Assembly (NCBI RefSeq): GCF_001423945.1
Contig: NZ_LMPU01000001.1
Coordinates: forward strand, 63,083-127,082
DNA from: Pedobacter sp. Leaf194
GTDB lineage: Bacteria; Bacteroidota; Bacteroidia; Sphingobacteriales; Sphingobacteriaceae
Direction of reading: 5' to 3'
DNA: 64,000 nucleotides
Each line of letters begins with the position of its first letter. Within the stretch, counting starts at the first letter, position 1. Positions 1 to 8,795 of this stretch are shown here, in pieces. The notes beneath the pieces were generated by a model. It did not search any database. It saw nothing but the letters and a program-made list of their open reading frames with translations, and had not been told where the DNA came from. The position numbers and the translations under genes were made by a program.

Positions 1-771
1 AAATCAATTGCCGAATTTTTGTTTAACGATGAAAAGGCGATGATCAGGTTTGACATGTCGGAGTTTAAAGAAGAACACAGCGCAGCACTCCTGTACGGAG
101 CGCCTCCGGGCTATGTTGGATACGAAGAAGGCGGATTACTGGTGAATAAAATCAGGCAACAGCCATATTCGGTGTTGTTGTTTGATGAAATTGAGAAAGC
201 GCATCCATCGGTGTTCGATACTTTTCTACAAATTCTTGATGAAGGCCATATGCACGACCGGTTGGGAAAAGAAGGCGATTTCAGCAACTCACTTATTCTG
301 TTTACCTCGAACATTGGCAGTGAGTGGATTGCAGAACAGATAGGAAAAGGAATTATTCCTGCTTCAAATCAACTAATGGAGGTAATGGCTGGTCATTTCC
401 GGCCAGAATTTTTAGCCAGAATTTCAGAAATTGTTCCATTCGCCCCGATAAATGAAAGTAATGTCATACGGATTTTCGAAATCCAGCTGAACAGCTTGAT
501 TCAGTCTCTGAACAAACTCGGTATCGAATTTGAAATCTCGGATGATGCCAAAAAGATGATTGCGCTTGATGGCTTTACGCCGAAATACGGTGCAAGGCAG
601 CTATCGGCAGTTATCAGAAATTTATTGAGGAGGCCGATATCAAAATACATTATTTCAGGCGAATTAAAGAAAGGTTCGACGATAAAAGTAAGCAAACAAC
701 CCACTGAAAATCAGCTAAGCTGGGAAATTATAGAGCCCGCAGATGCACCATTAGAACAAAAATTGAGTTAA
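1..771 (+). CDS. tssH: ClpV/TssH-type AAA+ unfoldase, C-terminal part (5' end outside window)
   Basis: The reading frame is open from base 1, so the gene starts upstream and only about 256 C-terminal residues are visible. These cover most of the second AAA+ module of a ClpB/ClpV protein: the pore-loop segment GAPPGYVGYEEGG, the Walker B motif VLLFDEIEKAH, sensor 1 (ILFTSNIGS) and the C-terminal sensor-2 region with YGARQL. The Walker A motif lies just before the window. ClpV disassembles contracted T6SS sheaths in the cytoplasm so that they can be reused. The sequence alone could also be a housekeeping ClpB. The assignment to T6SS rests on tssB starting 58 bp downstream on the same strand. 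Confidence 0.85.
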   Translation, partial: KSIAEFLFNDEKAMIRFDMSEFKEEHSAALLYGAPPGYVGYEEGGLLVNKIRQQPYSVLLFDEIEKAHPSVFDTFLQILDEGHMHDRLGKEGDFSNSLILFTSNIGSEWIAEQIGKGIIPASNQLMEVMAGHFRPEFLARISEIVPFAPINESNVIRIFEIQLNSLIQSLNKLGIEFEISDDAKKMIALDGFTPKYGARQLSAVIRNLLRRPISKYIISGELKKGSTIKVSKQPTENQLSWEIIEPADAPLEQKLS

Positions 772-829
772 TGCGTTAAACTACTATATTTACAATAAAA
801 AATAAATCATCACCCTAAATCAGCATATT

Positions 830-1276
830 ATGTTTAATTATGAAATTGGTGGAAATGAGCGAAAAATTGACACCTCAGAAGCTTTCGCGGAAATCGCCCA
901 CAACAAAACACTCTTCGTACAGAAGCTGACCGACAACGAACCTATCAAACCAGAAAAGGTTGAGGGCTTGAAAACCGTAAAAGACGTATTTGAACATTAC
1001 AAACCTAATGTAAAGGTTGCCTTTGAAAAGGAAGATGGCTCTACCGTTTCGGAAACAATCAGCTTCAATGATTTGAGCGATTTTGGCGTTAAAAATATCA
1101 TTAGCCAGAGCAATTACCTCACTAATGTAAACATTGAGCGGGAAATGTCGCTTAATGTTATCAAGCAACTTAAATCCAATAAAACTTTAAAAGCTACACT
1201 AGACGACGAAGAAACCAAGTCGGCATTCATCAGTGCTTTGAAGAATTTTGTAGATGAATTGGAGCAAAATAAATAA
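830..1276 (+). CDS. tssB: T6SS contractile sheath small subunit TssB
   Basis: This 148-residue protein has the size of Bacteroidota TssB (VipA-like). TssB pairs with TssC to form the contractile sheath in the cytoplasm. It opens with MFNYEIGGNERKID and has a mostly helical C-terminus ending KNFVDELEQNK, as expected for sheath small subunits. It lies 58 bp after the ClpV gene and 17 bp before tssC, so the three are probably co-transcribed. The call rests on size, gene order and resemblance to the T6SS-iii TssB family; there is no short diagnostic catalytic motif. Confidence 0.85.
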   Translation: MFNYEIGGNERKIDTSEAFAEIAHNKTLFVQKLTDNEPIKPEKVEGLKTVKDVFEHYKPNVKVAFEKEDGSTVSETISFNDLSDFGVKNIISQSNYLTNVNIEREMSLNVIKQLKSNKTLKATLDDEETKSAFISALKNFVDELEQNK

Positions 1277-1293
1277 TTAAACGCCTAGAAAAG

Positions 1294-2682
1294 ATGTCAA
1301 ACCCTCAAGAACTACAATCAGAACAAAATAATACCTCGGCTGGCTTTAAACCGGCAGAGGGAAAAACCATAGAAAAAACATCCCTTAAGGATAATCTCGA
1401 AAAACTGGCGAGAGTTGGAGGTTTCGACCTGCTAGAAGCCACGGTTGATGGTCTCCAGAACCTTAACCCGGAAAGAAAAGCCAGAAAGCAGATCTTTCTT
1501 ACGGGTGATGAGAAAAAGAAAGAACGCGAAGAACTGAAAAAGAAAATTCAGCTTTGGATTGACGTACTCGAAGCTTCAACATCAGTTTCTGATATGGTAG
1601 AAAAAAGTACGCAAAAGCTTAATTCTGCTGAAGAAAACCTAAACAAGAACATTGGTACTGCATTGGAAAGCACCAGAGAGCTTGAGCAGGCTTATCGCTC
1701 GGTACATTTGTTTTATAAAAACACAGAATCTGATAAACTTAAAAATGTTGTGCTTTTGAACGCGTCTATGGATCAGATAAAAGATTTAGACAATCCGCGT
1801 TTCATTGAGTATGTAGACGATGAGTTGAAACAGAACTATGATCGATTGGATCTCCGCAACAACTACTCTTTAATGGTGGTACCTGGTTATATGGGATCAA
1901 ACAAAGTGGTAGAAAGATGGGGTAAAATTGCACACAGCAATAAAGCCATGCTGGTAACAGACTTTGCAGATTTGGATCAGCCGGATGATGTATTAGACCT
2001 TTTCACTGCTGCAAATTTTACCGGAGCAGATGCGTTCAGGTCGAATGTTATCATGACCTGTAACTGGCTTGTTGGCCGCGGAAAGGTAGCAGAAGTTGGT
2101 GAAGAAGATGATTTAACTGTTCCAGGCTCGGCAGCTTTGGCCGGTAAAATGTATTACACGCTAATGTCGCAGGTTACCGCTGGTAAAAAACACGGCGCCA
2201 TTAATGAGGTTGACGGCGTTAAGTTTGACCTTAAAAAGAGCGAAATTTCACACCTGGAAAGAGTTGGACTTGTACCAATGGTAAATGAATATGGCAAGGT
2301 GATGGCCTTCTCGGCAAAAACTTTGTTTAATGGCGACAACGTTGGTTTGCAAACCTATTCGGTAGTTCGTGTATTTGACTACGTTACAAAAGTGTTGTTT
2401 GATTTTCTGAACAGAAGAGCATTTGAAAACTGGACTTCGAAAACTGAACAGGATTTGAGGGGACAAATTGTGAAGTTCCTGGATGGTATTCAAGGTGCAG
2501 ACCGCTTAATCGAGCGTTTCAAGATTATGAGATTTGAACGCGATGAACAGCAAAAAGACAGGATTCATCTTGACATTCACATAACACCGTATTTTCCTGC
2601 AAAAAGTTTTGTTGTAAAGCTTGATGGGCATAAGGGTGAAGATGAAAGCACTACCTGGGCATCTGAATACAACCAGCAATAA
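1294..2682 (+). CDS. tssC: T6SS contractile sheath large subunit TssC
   Basis: This 462-residue protein matches the size of TssC (VipB-like) in subtype-iii systems. The N-terminal 150 residues are charged and helical. The middle includes LRNNYSLMVVPGYMGSN and a stretch with VIMTCNWLVGRGKVAEVG, as in the conserved TssC core. The C-terminal segment (DIHITPYFPAKSFVVKLDG) is the expected beta-strand handshake region that interlocks with neighbouring sheath subunits. It directly follows tssB and is followed by a strong terminator, so it closes this transcript. Confidence 0.88.
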   Translation: MSNPQELQSEQNNTSAGFKPAEGKTIEKTSLKDNLEKLARVGGFDLLEATVDGLQNLNPERKARKQIFLTGDEKKKEREELKKKIQLWIDVLEASTSVSDMVEKSTQKLNSAEENLNKNIGTALESTRELEQAYRSVHLFYKNTESDKLKNVVLLNASMDQIKDLDNPRFIEYVDDELKQNYDRLDLRNNYSLMVVPGYMGSNKVVERWGKIAHSNKAMLVTDFADLDQPDDVLDLFTAANFTGADAFRSNVIMTCNWLVGRGKVAEVGEEDDLTVPGSAALAGKMYYTLMSQVTAGKKHGAINEVDGVKFDLKKSEISHLERVGLVPMVNEYGKVMAFSAKTLFNGDNVGLQTYSVVRVFDYVTKVLFDFLNRRAFENWTSKTEQDLRGQIVKFLDGIQGADRLIERFKIMRFERDEQQKDRIHLDIHITPYFPAKSFVVKLDGHKGEDESTTWASEYNQQ

Positions 2683-2709
2683 AAATCTAATCTCAATAAA
2701 TAAAATAAG

Positions 2710-2738
2710 AACCTGACCCTTCCCGGTCGGGTTTTTTT
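2710..2738 (+). terminator. Rho-independent terminator after tssC
   Basis: A 9-bp stem (AACCTGACC at 2710-2718 pairing with GGTCGGGTT at 2725-2733, one G-T wobble) with a 6-base loop is followed by a T run. It lies 27 bp after the tssC stop and ends the sheath transcript. Confidence 0.85.
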
Positions 2739-2817
2739 CGTTTATGATACTTCGAGTTAACAAAATCTTTATAATTTTGTAACACATCTCCCGCCTCAAA
2801 TCTAACACCAAAGAATA

Positions 2818-3390
2818 ATGAAGCAAGTACTTATCCTAAATGGGGATATAGATAAGACGGTATCGACAGGGTTTTTAATTAATGCCTACACAACGGGCGC
2901 TAAAAATGCTGGTGCAACGGTGAGGGAAATTGCCATTATTGATCTTATTTTTAACTCGAATAAGCTTTTCAATAACAGGCAGATTGCAGAACTTGAACCT
3001 GATTTGCAAAAAGCGCTGAGCGCCATCAGGCAGAGCAACCATATTGTTCTTTTCTGCCCGGTATATGTAGATCATATTCCTACAAAAATTAAAGGTTTTT
3101 TTGACCGCCTTTTTATGCCCGATCAGATTTTTAATGCACAGCAGCAGAAAATAGATAATAATTTCAGCGGTAAATCTGCACGGATTATTTCTATTTTAGA
3201 TGAGGAAACGTTCAAAGACTGGAAAGCAAGCAAAAAAACGACTTACCTCTCCATCAAGAAAAACACTTTCGAAAAGTGCCGAATTAGTCCTGTGCTTACC
3301 AACACAATCGGCCAGCTTCACTCCCTTGATAACCATTACAGCAAAAAATGGGTTACCAAGATGGAAAAGTTTGGTGCACAGCTAATTTAG
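2818..3390 (+). CDS. Flavodoxin-fold NAD(P)H-dependent oxidoreductase
   Basis: This 190-residue protein has the flavodoxin-like fold of FMN-dependent NAD(P)H oxidoreductases. The first strand (MKQVLILNGD) leads into a phosphate-binding loop. Around residues 80-100, the segment FCPVYVDHIPTKIKGFFDR is the family's Yp-ww-P--lKgfiDR signature for FMN contact and dimerisation. No T6SS role is expected. It sits between the tssC terminator and the tssD promoter with its own spacing, so it is likely a bystander in the locus. The exact substrate (quinone, azo dye, other) cannot be told from the sequence. Confidence 0.75.
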   Translation: MKQVLILNGDIDKTVSTGFLINAYTTGAKNAGATVREIAIIDLIFNSNKLFNNRQIAELEPDLQKALSAIRQSNHIVLFCPVYVDHIPTKIKGFFDRLFMPDQIFNAQQQKIDNNFSGKSARIISILDEETFKDWKASKKTTYLSIKKNTFEKCRISPVLTNTIGQLHSLDNHYSKKWVTKMEKFGAQLI

Positions 3391-3610
3391 TGTTGTCTGT
3401 TTAGCTGGAATAAGCACTGTAGCTTAAAGCAACAAACTGCCCAAATTTCCCACACATTTCAAATCATCTCAATACAGGCAGGTAACTGAGATAATTTTGT
3501 TACAAAAAGACCAAGTCGCACCCAACGGCTAAAACATCGCTTTCCATTTTATTCTGGCTGCCTTTTCACTTTTATAAACATAATCGGAGTAAGCTTTTCA
3601 GCTTTATGTG

Positions 3611-3642
3611 TTTGTGTGCCATAGCATTTGGCTTGATATTTG
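3611..3642 (+). promoter_or_regulatory. Putative Bacteroidota-type promoter for the tssD genes
   Basis: TTTG at 3611-3614 and GATATTTG at 3635-3642 (seven of eight matches to TAnnTTTG) are separated by 20 bp, as in Bacteroidota -33/-7 promoters. The first tssD ATG lies 65 bp after the -7 box. The remainder of the 316-bp gap 3391-3706 shows no ORF. It contains only a weak ATCTCA...TGAGAT inverted repeat. Confidence 0.5.
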
Positions 3643-3706
3643 GTTAAAATATAAACGGTAGCGGAGGCTACTTAAATCAATTTATTAACCTTTAAATTTT
3701 AAAACT

Positions 3707-4102
3707 ATGGCTTTCAAAGCTAGATTAAATTTTTCGGGCAAGGAGTACGATGTGCTTCACTGCGCCTATGCGTTAAACCGTGATGTAGATGCTAAGGGAA
3801 GACCTTCTTCCGGAGTCTATGGCGGAACCATCGATGTTGAAATCGAATCAACAGAAGACACCTCAATTATCGAGGCTATGGTAAACAACCAGTACAAACC
3901 AATTACAGGAACCCTTTTGATTAAAAAATCTGAGGAAGATGCCAAAATGAAAGAGGTCAGTTTTCAGGACGGTTACATTGTTAAATATTCCGAAGGAATT
4001 AACATTGTGGGCGATCATCCGATGACGCTGAAATTTCAAATCTCTGCGAGAGAGCTGAAACTTGGAAATGCAGTACATGTTAACGACTGGCCGAAAGCCT
4101 AA
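3707..4102 (+). CDS. tssD: T6SS tube protein TssD (Hcp-like), copy 1
   Basis: This 131-residue protein belongs to the Bacteroidota TssD/Hcp family, whose hexameric rings stack into the inner tube that is expelled on firing. Diagnostic features are the start MAFKARLNFSGKEYDVLHC, the motif NRDVDAKGRPSSGVYGG and the C-terminus ending HVNDWPKA. It starts a new transcript and is followed 97 bp later by a second copy. The two proteins share the same length and most conserved blocks, so they are tandem paralogues. They may form mixed tubes or tubes with different cargo preferences. Confidence 0.92.
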   Translation: MAFKARLNFSGKEYDVLHCAYALNRDVDAKGRPSSGVYGGTIDVEIESTEDTSIIEAMVNNQYKPITGTLLIKKSEEDAKMKEVSFQDGYIVKYSEGINIVGDHPMTLKFQISARELKLGNAVHVNDWPKA

Positions 4103-4199
4103 TCATTTCACAGGATTTCACAACTGTTTTTAATTCAGAACCGAAATCTTTCTGCGTAAGTTAAAACATTATTTCTTTCAATCATTTAAAAAAATTATC

Positions 4200-4595
4200 A
4201 TGGCATTTAAAACCAGATTAACGTTGGGCTCAAAAGAATTTGATGTCCTGCAATGCAGCTTTTCATTAAACAGAGATGTTGACGCAAAAGGCCGTCCATC
4301 ATCAGGTGTTTATGGTGGTACAATTAATATCGAAATTGAATCAACTGAAGATACATCAGTTATTGAATCAATGGTTAATAATCAATATAAGCCACAATCG
4401 GGAACGATTATTTTCAAAAAAGGCGAAGAAGATGCCAAAATGAAGGAACTTACCTTCGAAGATGGCTACATCATCCAATATAATGAGGGTATTGCGGTTA
4501 ATGACAATACGCCAATGACGTTAAGCTTCGTAGTGTCTGCACGTACGCTAAAACTAGGAAATGCACACCACGAAAACGACTGGCCAAAAGCATAG
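4200..4595 (+). CDS. tssD: T6SS tube protein TssD (Hcp-like), copy 2
   Basis: This is a second 131-residue TssD, colinear with the first over its whole length. It retains NRDVDAKGRPSSGVYGG, IEIESTEDTS and the C-terminus HENDWPKA. The codons differ from copy 1 across most of the gene, so the duplication is not recent. Differences cluster near residues 70-80 and 95-110 (for example FKKGEEDAKMKELTFEDG against IKKSEEDAKMKEVSFQDG). A strong hairpin follows the gene, and vgrG starts about 300 bp downstream. Confidence 0.92.
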   Translation: MAFKTRLTLGSKEFDVLQCSFSLNRDVDAKGRPSSGVYGGTINIEIESTEDTSVIESMVNNQYKPQSGTIIFKKGEEDAKMKELTFEDGYIIQYNEGIAVNDNTPMTLSFVVSARTLKLGNAHHENDWPKA

Positions 4596-4618
4596 TCCTT
4601 TTCGGAATACATTTTCAA

Positions 4619-4650
4619 TTACATGCGGCCGGTTTTCTGGCTGCATGTAA
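4619..4650 (+). terminator. Hairpin after tssD copy 2, possible attenuator or 3' stabiliser
   Basis: TTACATGCGGCC (4619-4630) pairs with GGCTGCATGTAA (4639-4650) around an 8-base loop: 12 bp with one G-T wobble. No U tract follows, so it is not a classical terminator. It could stabilise abundant tssD mRNA or reduce read-through to vgrG. The rest of the 305-bp gap 4596-4900 shows no ORF and no clear promoter. Confidence 0.5.
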
Positions 4651-4900
4651 CTATCAGTATTGAATTGTATAGACGATACTGTACTTAAGACTTAGCGATT
4701 TAATTTTATACGATTTCACAGTATTTAATTATTAAACCCTTAAGACAAAATATTCTGTTTTACGCAAGATTTTCCAGGACGCTCCAAAATCATTTACTTA
4801 ACATATACTAAGGAGAATTGGTTCAATGTCCTTTTTAATATTCCTGCGGATTGAATGTTTTTATTAATGGCGGTTGCTATGATCAAGACTCAAAACCAAT

Positions 4901-6763
4901 ATGGAAAAGAAACTGACAGCAGAAATCAATATAGAGGATAAGGAGATTACGCATTTCGCCTCTTTTAGTCTTCACCAGGCTTTTAACGACCACCACTATT
5001 TTGAGCTGCGTTTTAATCATGATCAAATGGGAGCGCCCGGATTGATCAGTTTGGATGATAGCAGAGATTTTGTTGGCAAAACCCTTACGGCATCTTTTGG
5101 TCATTCGCCAGAGGGTATGCAAAACTTCATTGGTCTGGTATCAAAAGTCGAACTCTCACAAAGCCATGGCTACCATGGGGTACTTATTGTTAGTGGCTAT
5201 AGCCCTACAATACTAATTGACCGCGGGCCTGATTTAGGCTCGTATTTAGATAAAGACCTTAACGAAATTGTTAAGCTGGCCACTAAAGATACTCCGGCAA
5301 ACGACTTGAAAGTTGTAGCGAACGCTTCAAGAACGACGCCAATCGATTATATTATCCAGTACCGCGAAAGCGATTTTGGATTTCTTAACCGCTTATCAGC
5401 AGAATACCATGAATGGTTTTTTTATGATGGCAAACAGCTGAATTTTGGAAAACCTGAACGGCAAAAGGAAATAGCGCTTTTTTACGGAAGAGATGTGCAG
5501 GAAATGCAATATGCTATGGAAATAGCGCCTATAAAAAACAGGAGGTTTTCATATAACCCAAAACAAAACGAAATGCTCGTTAGTGAGAGCACCGGAAAAG
5601 TTGACGGAACGCCCGACCTAACCCACGCCATCAAAGCATCTAACCTTACCTATAGCAAAACATTTAATCAGCCCGCTTTAATTCGAGTAGATAGTGGGGA
5701 AGATATAAAAAACCTTGTAGACAATGAGGAAAAGGCAAATACAAGTGAATTATTAAAAGTAACAGCAAAAGGCGACAATGCGGGGCTTAGTATTGGCAGC
5801 GTTGCTGAGATTACCATGAGCCTTAGAAAGGAACTTTCTTTCACAACCGAAAGTTTAGGTAAGTTTCTGATTACCGATATCAAGCATTATATCGATGAAA
5901 ATGGAAAGTACCACAACACATTTGAAGGAAAAATTTCCACTACAGAACGTTTACTGGTAAGGAAGCCTGAGAAACCTCAGCCTGACATGCAGCTGGCAGA
6001 CGTTATCGACAATAACGACCCCCAAGGCCAGGGAAGAATTAAGGTTCAGTTTAAATGGGAATGCATGACCAACGATGTGACAGAATGGTTGCGGGTAGTT
6101 AGCCCTAGTGCAGGGAACGGAGAGCGGGGAACAAACCGCGGATATTTCGCTGTACCGGAAATTGACGATCAGGTAATGGTTGCTTTCGAAGAAGGCAATA
6201 TCGCCCGTCCAGTGGTTATAGGAAGCGTTTTTCATAGTTCGAGCGTGGATAGTAGCCCGCTGATTAAAAATAACCTCAAAAGTATTATTACCAGAAGTGG
6301 CCATTTGGTGGAGTTTGATGACGACCCTACCACGCAGGGAATAAAAATTACGGATATGCATAGTAACATCATTCATATCGATACTAAAGGAAACAACATT
6401 ACCATTACCGCACTCGAAAATATGAGACTTAACTGCAAGAACATGCAGATTAATGTAGAAGAGAACATGGATATCCAGGTTGGAAAAGATCAGAGTTCGA
6501 GCATTGGCAATAGTCAGAGCACTTCTGTTAGTAAAGACATTGCGATAACTGCGGGTAATAATTATTCATTAAGTGCAACGGGCGACATTCAGGAAAATTC
6601 TGACAACCGGAAAGAAACGGTGTCAAAAGACTTTATGCGGCAGTCAGACTCTTCAAATGAACTTGCTAACGCAATCACGATGTTCAGCCAGTCGGAAAAT
6701 ATGACGCTGCAAAGTGGTAAAACCGTTGAGGTAAACAGTGCCGAAAAATCCAAAATGTTCTAG
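4901..6763 (+). CDS. tssI: T6SS spike protein VgrG (TssI)
   Basis: This 620-residue VgrG has the expected order. A gp27-like base covers about residues 1-370 (including DYIIQYRESDFGFLNRLSAE, the typical fold-back loop). A gp5 OB-fold follows around residues 375-470 (VIDNNDPQGQGRIKVQFKWE, then a W...V-P-AG region). The C-terminus, about 470-620, is a repetitive beta-rich needle of alternating short strands. It ends SAEKSKMF with no extra effector domain, so cargo must be loaded non-covalently. It leads the cargo operon: a 58-residue gene starts 2 bp after its stop. Confidence 0.93.
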   Translation: MEKKLTAEINIEDKEITHFASFSLHQAFNDHHYFELRFNHDQMGAPGLISLDDSRDFVGKTLTASFGHSPEGMQNFIGLVSKVELSQSHGYHGVLIVSGYSPTILIDRGPDLGSYLDKDLNEIVKLATKDTPANDLKVVANASRTTPIDYIIQYRESDFGFLNRLSAEYHEWFFYDGKQLNFGKPERQKEIALFYGRDVQEMQYAMEIAPIKNRRFSYNPKQNEMLVSESTGKVDGTPDLTHAIKASNLTYSKTFNQPALIRVDSGEDIKNLVDNEEKANTSELLKVTAKGDNAGLSIGSVAEITMSLRKELSFTTESLGKFLITDIKHYIDENGKYHNTFEGKISTTERLLVRKPEKPQPDMQLADVIDNNDPQGQGRIKVQFKWECMTNDVTEWLRVVSPSAGNGERGTNRGYFAVPEIDDQVMVAFEEGNIARPVVIGSVFHSSSVDSSPLIKNNLKSIITRSGHLVEFDDDPTTQGIKITDMHSNIIHIDTKGNNITITALENMRLNCKNMQINVEENMDIQVGKDQSSSIGNSQSTSVSKDIAITAGNNYSLSATGDIQENSDNRKETVSKDFMRQSDSSNELANAITMFSQSENMTLQSGKTVEVNSAEKSKMF

Positions 6764-6765
6764 GT

Positions 6766-6942
6766 ATGGCTATTCAGAAAACGAGCACAAACATGCGGGT
6801 ACGCGTCCGCTCAGCTTATGAACTTGCTGTGGATGGAACGATGCAAAAAGTGGCTAATAAGATCAATGTAGAGGCGAGGCGGGACAACCTCACCTTAGCC
6901 AGCAATAAAAAAGTTGTAGGACAAGGCGGAAAATCGAGTTGA
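6766..6942 (+). CDS. 58-residue conserved-looking protein between vgrG and the effector gene
   Basis: An ATG two bases after the vgrG stop opens a 58-codon frame that ends one base before the next ATG. The tight packing on both sides argues that it is real, although it is short. It begins MAIQKTSTNMRVRVRS, is basic, and ends with NLTLASNKKVVGQGGKSS, a pattern like the short strands of VgrG needle tails. I do not recognise the family. It could be a detached needle-tip piece, an effector chaperone or a VgrG-effector adaptor. Function is inference from position only. Confidence 0.6.
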   Translation: MAIQKTSTNMRVRVRSAYELAVDGTMQKVANKINVEARRDNLTLASNKKVVGQGGKSS

Positions 6943-6943
6943 A

Positions 6944-7864
6944 ATGGAGAATGTAAAATTCGGCGATTACAGTCCGACTGAAGAACCCAAAGATTCAACG
7001 CAATACGTTTATTATACCCGGCAAGGTGAATACCTTGGCGGAATAGCTGGTAGTGCGAAAATTTTTACAACAACTAAAGAAAAATACGACCAGGCTGTAG
7101 CGGCTAAAGACTTTGAAACCGTAAACGACGAATCGCAGTTGTTGAAGTATAACGATAAACCAATTACCCATTCAGATTTTCGCTACATCGCCTACATTAT
7201 TAGCCACGAATCGGGTGATGAAGATATAAAAGAATTAAGGTGTGTGGCTTTTGCAAGCTACAACCGTTCGGTTACCACAAAGAAAACCTGGAGGGCATTG
7301 CTGGCATCCGGCTACTCTTCTGTACCGAATAAAATCGAGCTTCCGGATGGTAACGGAAACAAATCGAAATTGGCCAGATATGCGGTAATGGATGTGTTGA
7401 GGGGAATTGAGGATTTAACAAACGGTGCTGAGTTTTGGGATGGCACTGACTTTCTTGCCTGGGGAAATTCTGAACAGAATCCTTACAACAAACTTGGGCA
7501 GAATAAATTTGATGAATACAATTTTATTGAAATACCAAAAGATATTTATGATGATTTTGTGGCGGCGCAGGGCTCAACTACAACAACTTATGGAGATTCG
7601 GGCAATCATGATTTGAAAAAGGATGCCGGCACACACGAACACATAAAAGTAAAGGATAAGAAAGGAAACGAGAAAGCGAAGATTCGCTATGCAATTCCGG
7701 CGGCAGATTTTACCGACCAGCAGTACTGGACGAGTGGTAGTTTCTACTATGAAACCGGGGCAAAAAAAACAAATGGAATTTCGGCTACCATTACGGCCGG
7801 AAAGAGTATATTCTGGAAAATTACACCAACACGTTTAACAGCAGCGGCACCTGCTACACCTTAA
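6944..7864 (+). CDS. Candidate T6SS cell-wall hydrolase effector, SleB-like
   Basis: This 306-residue protein has no signal peptide, as expected for T6SS cargo. Residues about 80-115 read RYIAYIISHESGD followed by VAFASYNRS. That resembles the SleB/CwlJ hydrolase core, in which a catalytic Glu precedes a helix ending in NR. Later TNGAEFWDGTDFLAWG resembles the family's G-A--w segment. SleB enzymes are lytic transglycosylases that cut peptidoglycan glycan strands. The C-terminal third (KKDAGTHEHIKVKD onward) is lysine-rich, with an unknown role. The gene starts one base after the small ORF and ends one base before the exported partner. The hydrolase call is moderate and based on motif resemblance. 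Confidence 0.55.
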   Translation: MENVKFGDYSPTEEPKDSTQYVYYTRQGEYLGGIAGSAKIFTTTKEKYDQAVAAKDFETVNDESQLLKYNDKPITHSDFRYIAYIISHESGDEDIKELRCVAFASYNRSVTTKKTWRALLASGYSSVPNKIELPDGNGNKSKLARYAVMDVLRGIEDLTNGAEFWDGTDFLAWGNSEQNPYNKLGQNKFDEYNFIEIPKDIYDDFVAAQGSTTTTYGDSGNHDLKKDAGTHEHIKVKDKKGNEKAKIRYAIPAADFTDQQYWTSGSFYYETGAKKTNGISATITAGKSIFWKITPTRLTAAAPATP

Positions 7865-7865
7865 A

Positions 7866-8795
7866 ATGATAAGAATTGTACATATAACCGCCCTAAGCCT
7901 GCTTATCGTTTTTAGCTCGGCCATGCAGCAGAAGAAAAATTCTGCCATGGCTAGCAACGGCACTTTGTTAACGAAAACGGTGAAATCAACATCGGCTGCG
8001 GGCAGCGAAACGAGCACCAGCAGGATTCTGTATACATCATCCGCATCCGGTGATCAGTATTCTGCTTATACCTTTGCAAACGGAGCAATATCTGATGCCA
8101 TTGGCTACCGTTTTGCCAATACCGGAGCCGGACTTTTCTTCATATCTGAGCGTTTATTTTCTGGTCAAAACGAAGCGGATAGCCTCCAAATCGCTTTTAA
8201 TGATGCAAAGTGTGCCGTTCGCATCGGCAAAACTGACCAATACACGCTCTTCCCAGCAAGCTATAGCCAGTTTAAACAAGATATCAATGCAAAACACAAA
8301 ATCCTAAGCCTGGTAAGTTTGCTTGAAGATAATATCGGTGATTACCCAATAGAAGGTTTGCTTCCACTGAACATGGTTTCTTCGAGAGTTAAACCAGGGG
8401 TCAAAACTAAATACGCACAGGTTAATACGTTAAGAAGTCAGGCCGACAATGCCAGGGATAACTGGAGCTGTAACTATGCGTACGATAAAGCGGGCAAAAT
8501 ACTTTCTGTAAAAGCGCTTAACAAGGAGGAAGTACGTTTTTCTAAAACCTTAACCTACAAACCGGAAAATCTAGTTCTAAAATCGTACAGAAATATAGAA
8601 GACAGGCAAATTACAGAGCGGACAATGGTTGTAAATTCACAGAAAGCAGGAAAATATCGTTGGACTGACAAAGTGCTCGAAACTGGAAAAAACCTGGAGA
8701 CTACGCTTGTAACAGAAATTTCTTCAAGAGATGTCAACGTAAAAAAAGCCAGAATGTCTCAAGCAGAGGTATTAAATTTTTTTAAGACGAAATGA
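7866..8795 (+). CDS. Exported protein, candidate immunity protein for the SleB-like effector
   Basis: This 309-residue protein starts with a Sec-type signal (MIRIVHITALSLLIVFSSAM), so it should be periplasmic. I see no lipobox Cys and recognise no domain; the mature part is mixed alpha/beta. It follows the candidate wall hydrolase by one base and overlaps the next gene by four bases (ATGA), so all are translated from one message. A periplasmic partner encoded right after a wall-targeting effector is the usual layout for immunity proteins, but this is inference. It could instead be a periplasmic T6SS assembly factor. Confidence 0.5.
   Translation: MIRIVHITALSLLIVFSSAMQQKKNSAMASNGTLLTKTVKSTSAAGSETSTSRILYTSSASGDQYSAYTFANGAISDAIGYRFANTGAGLFFISERLFSGQNEADSLQIAFNDAKCAVRIGKTDQYTLFPASYSQFKQDINAKHKILSLVSLLEDNIGDYPIEGLLPLNMVSSRVKPGVKTKYAQVNTLRSQADNARDNWSCNYAYDKAGKILSVKALNKEEVRFSKTLTYKPENLVLKSYRNIEDRQITERTMVVNSQKAGKYRWTDKVLETGKNLETTLVTEISSRDVNVKKARMSQAEVLNFFKTK

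Noticed and set aside
5951..6376. 141-codon ORF antisense to vgrG
   Set aside because: It lies fully within the vgrG coding sequence on the other strand and the translated protein shows no recognisable domain.
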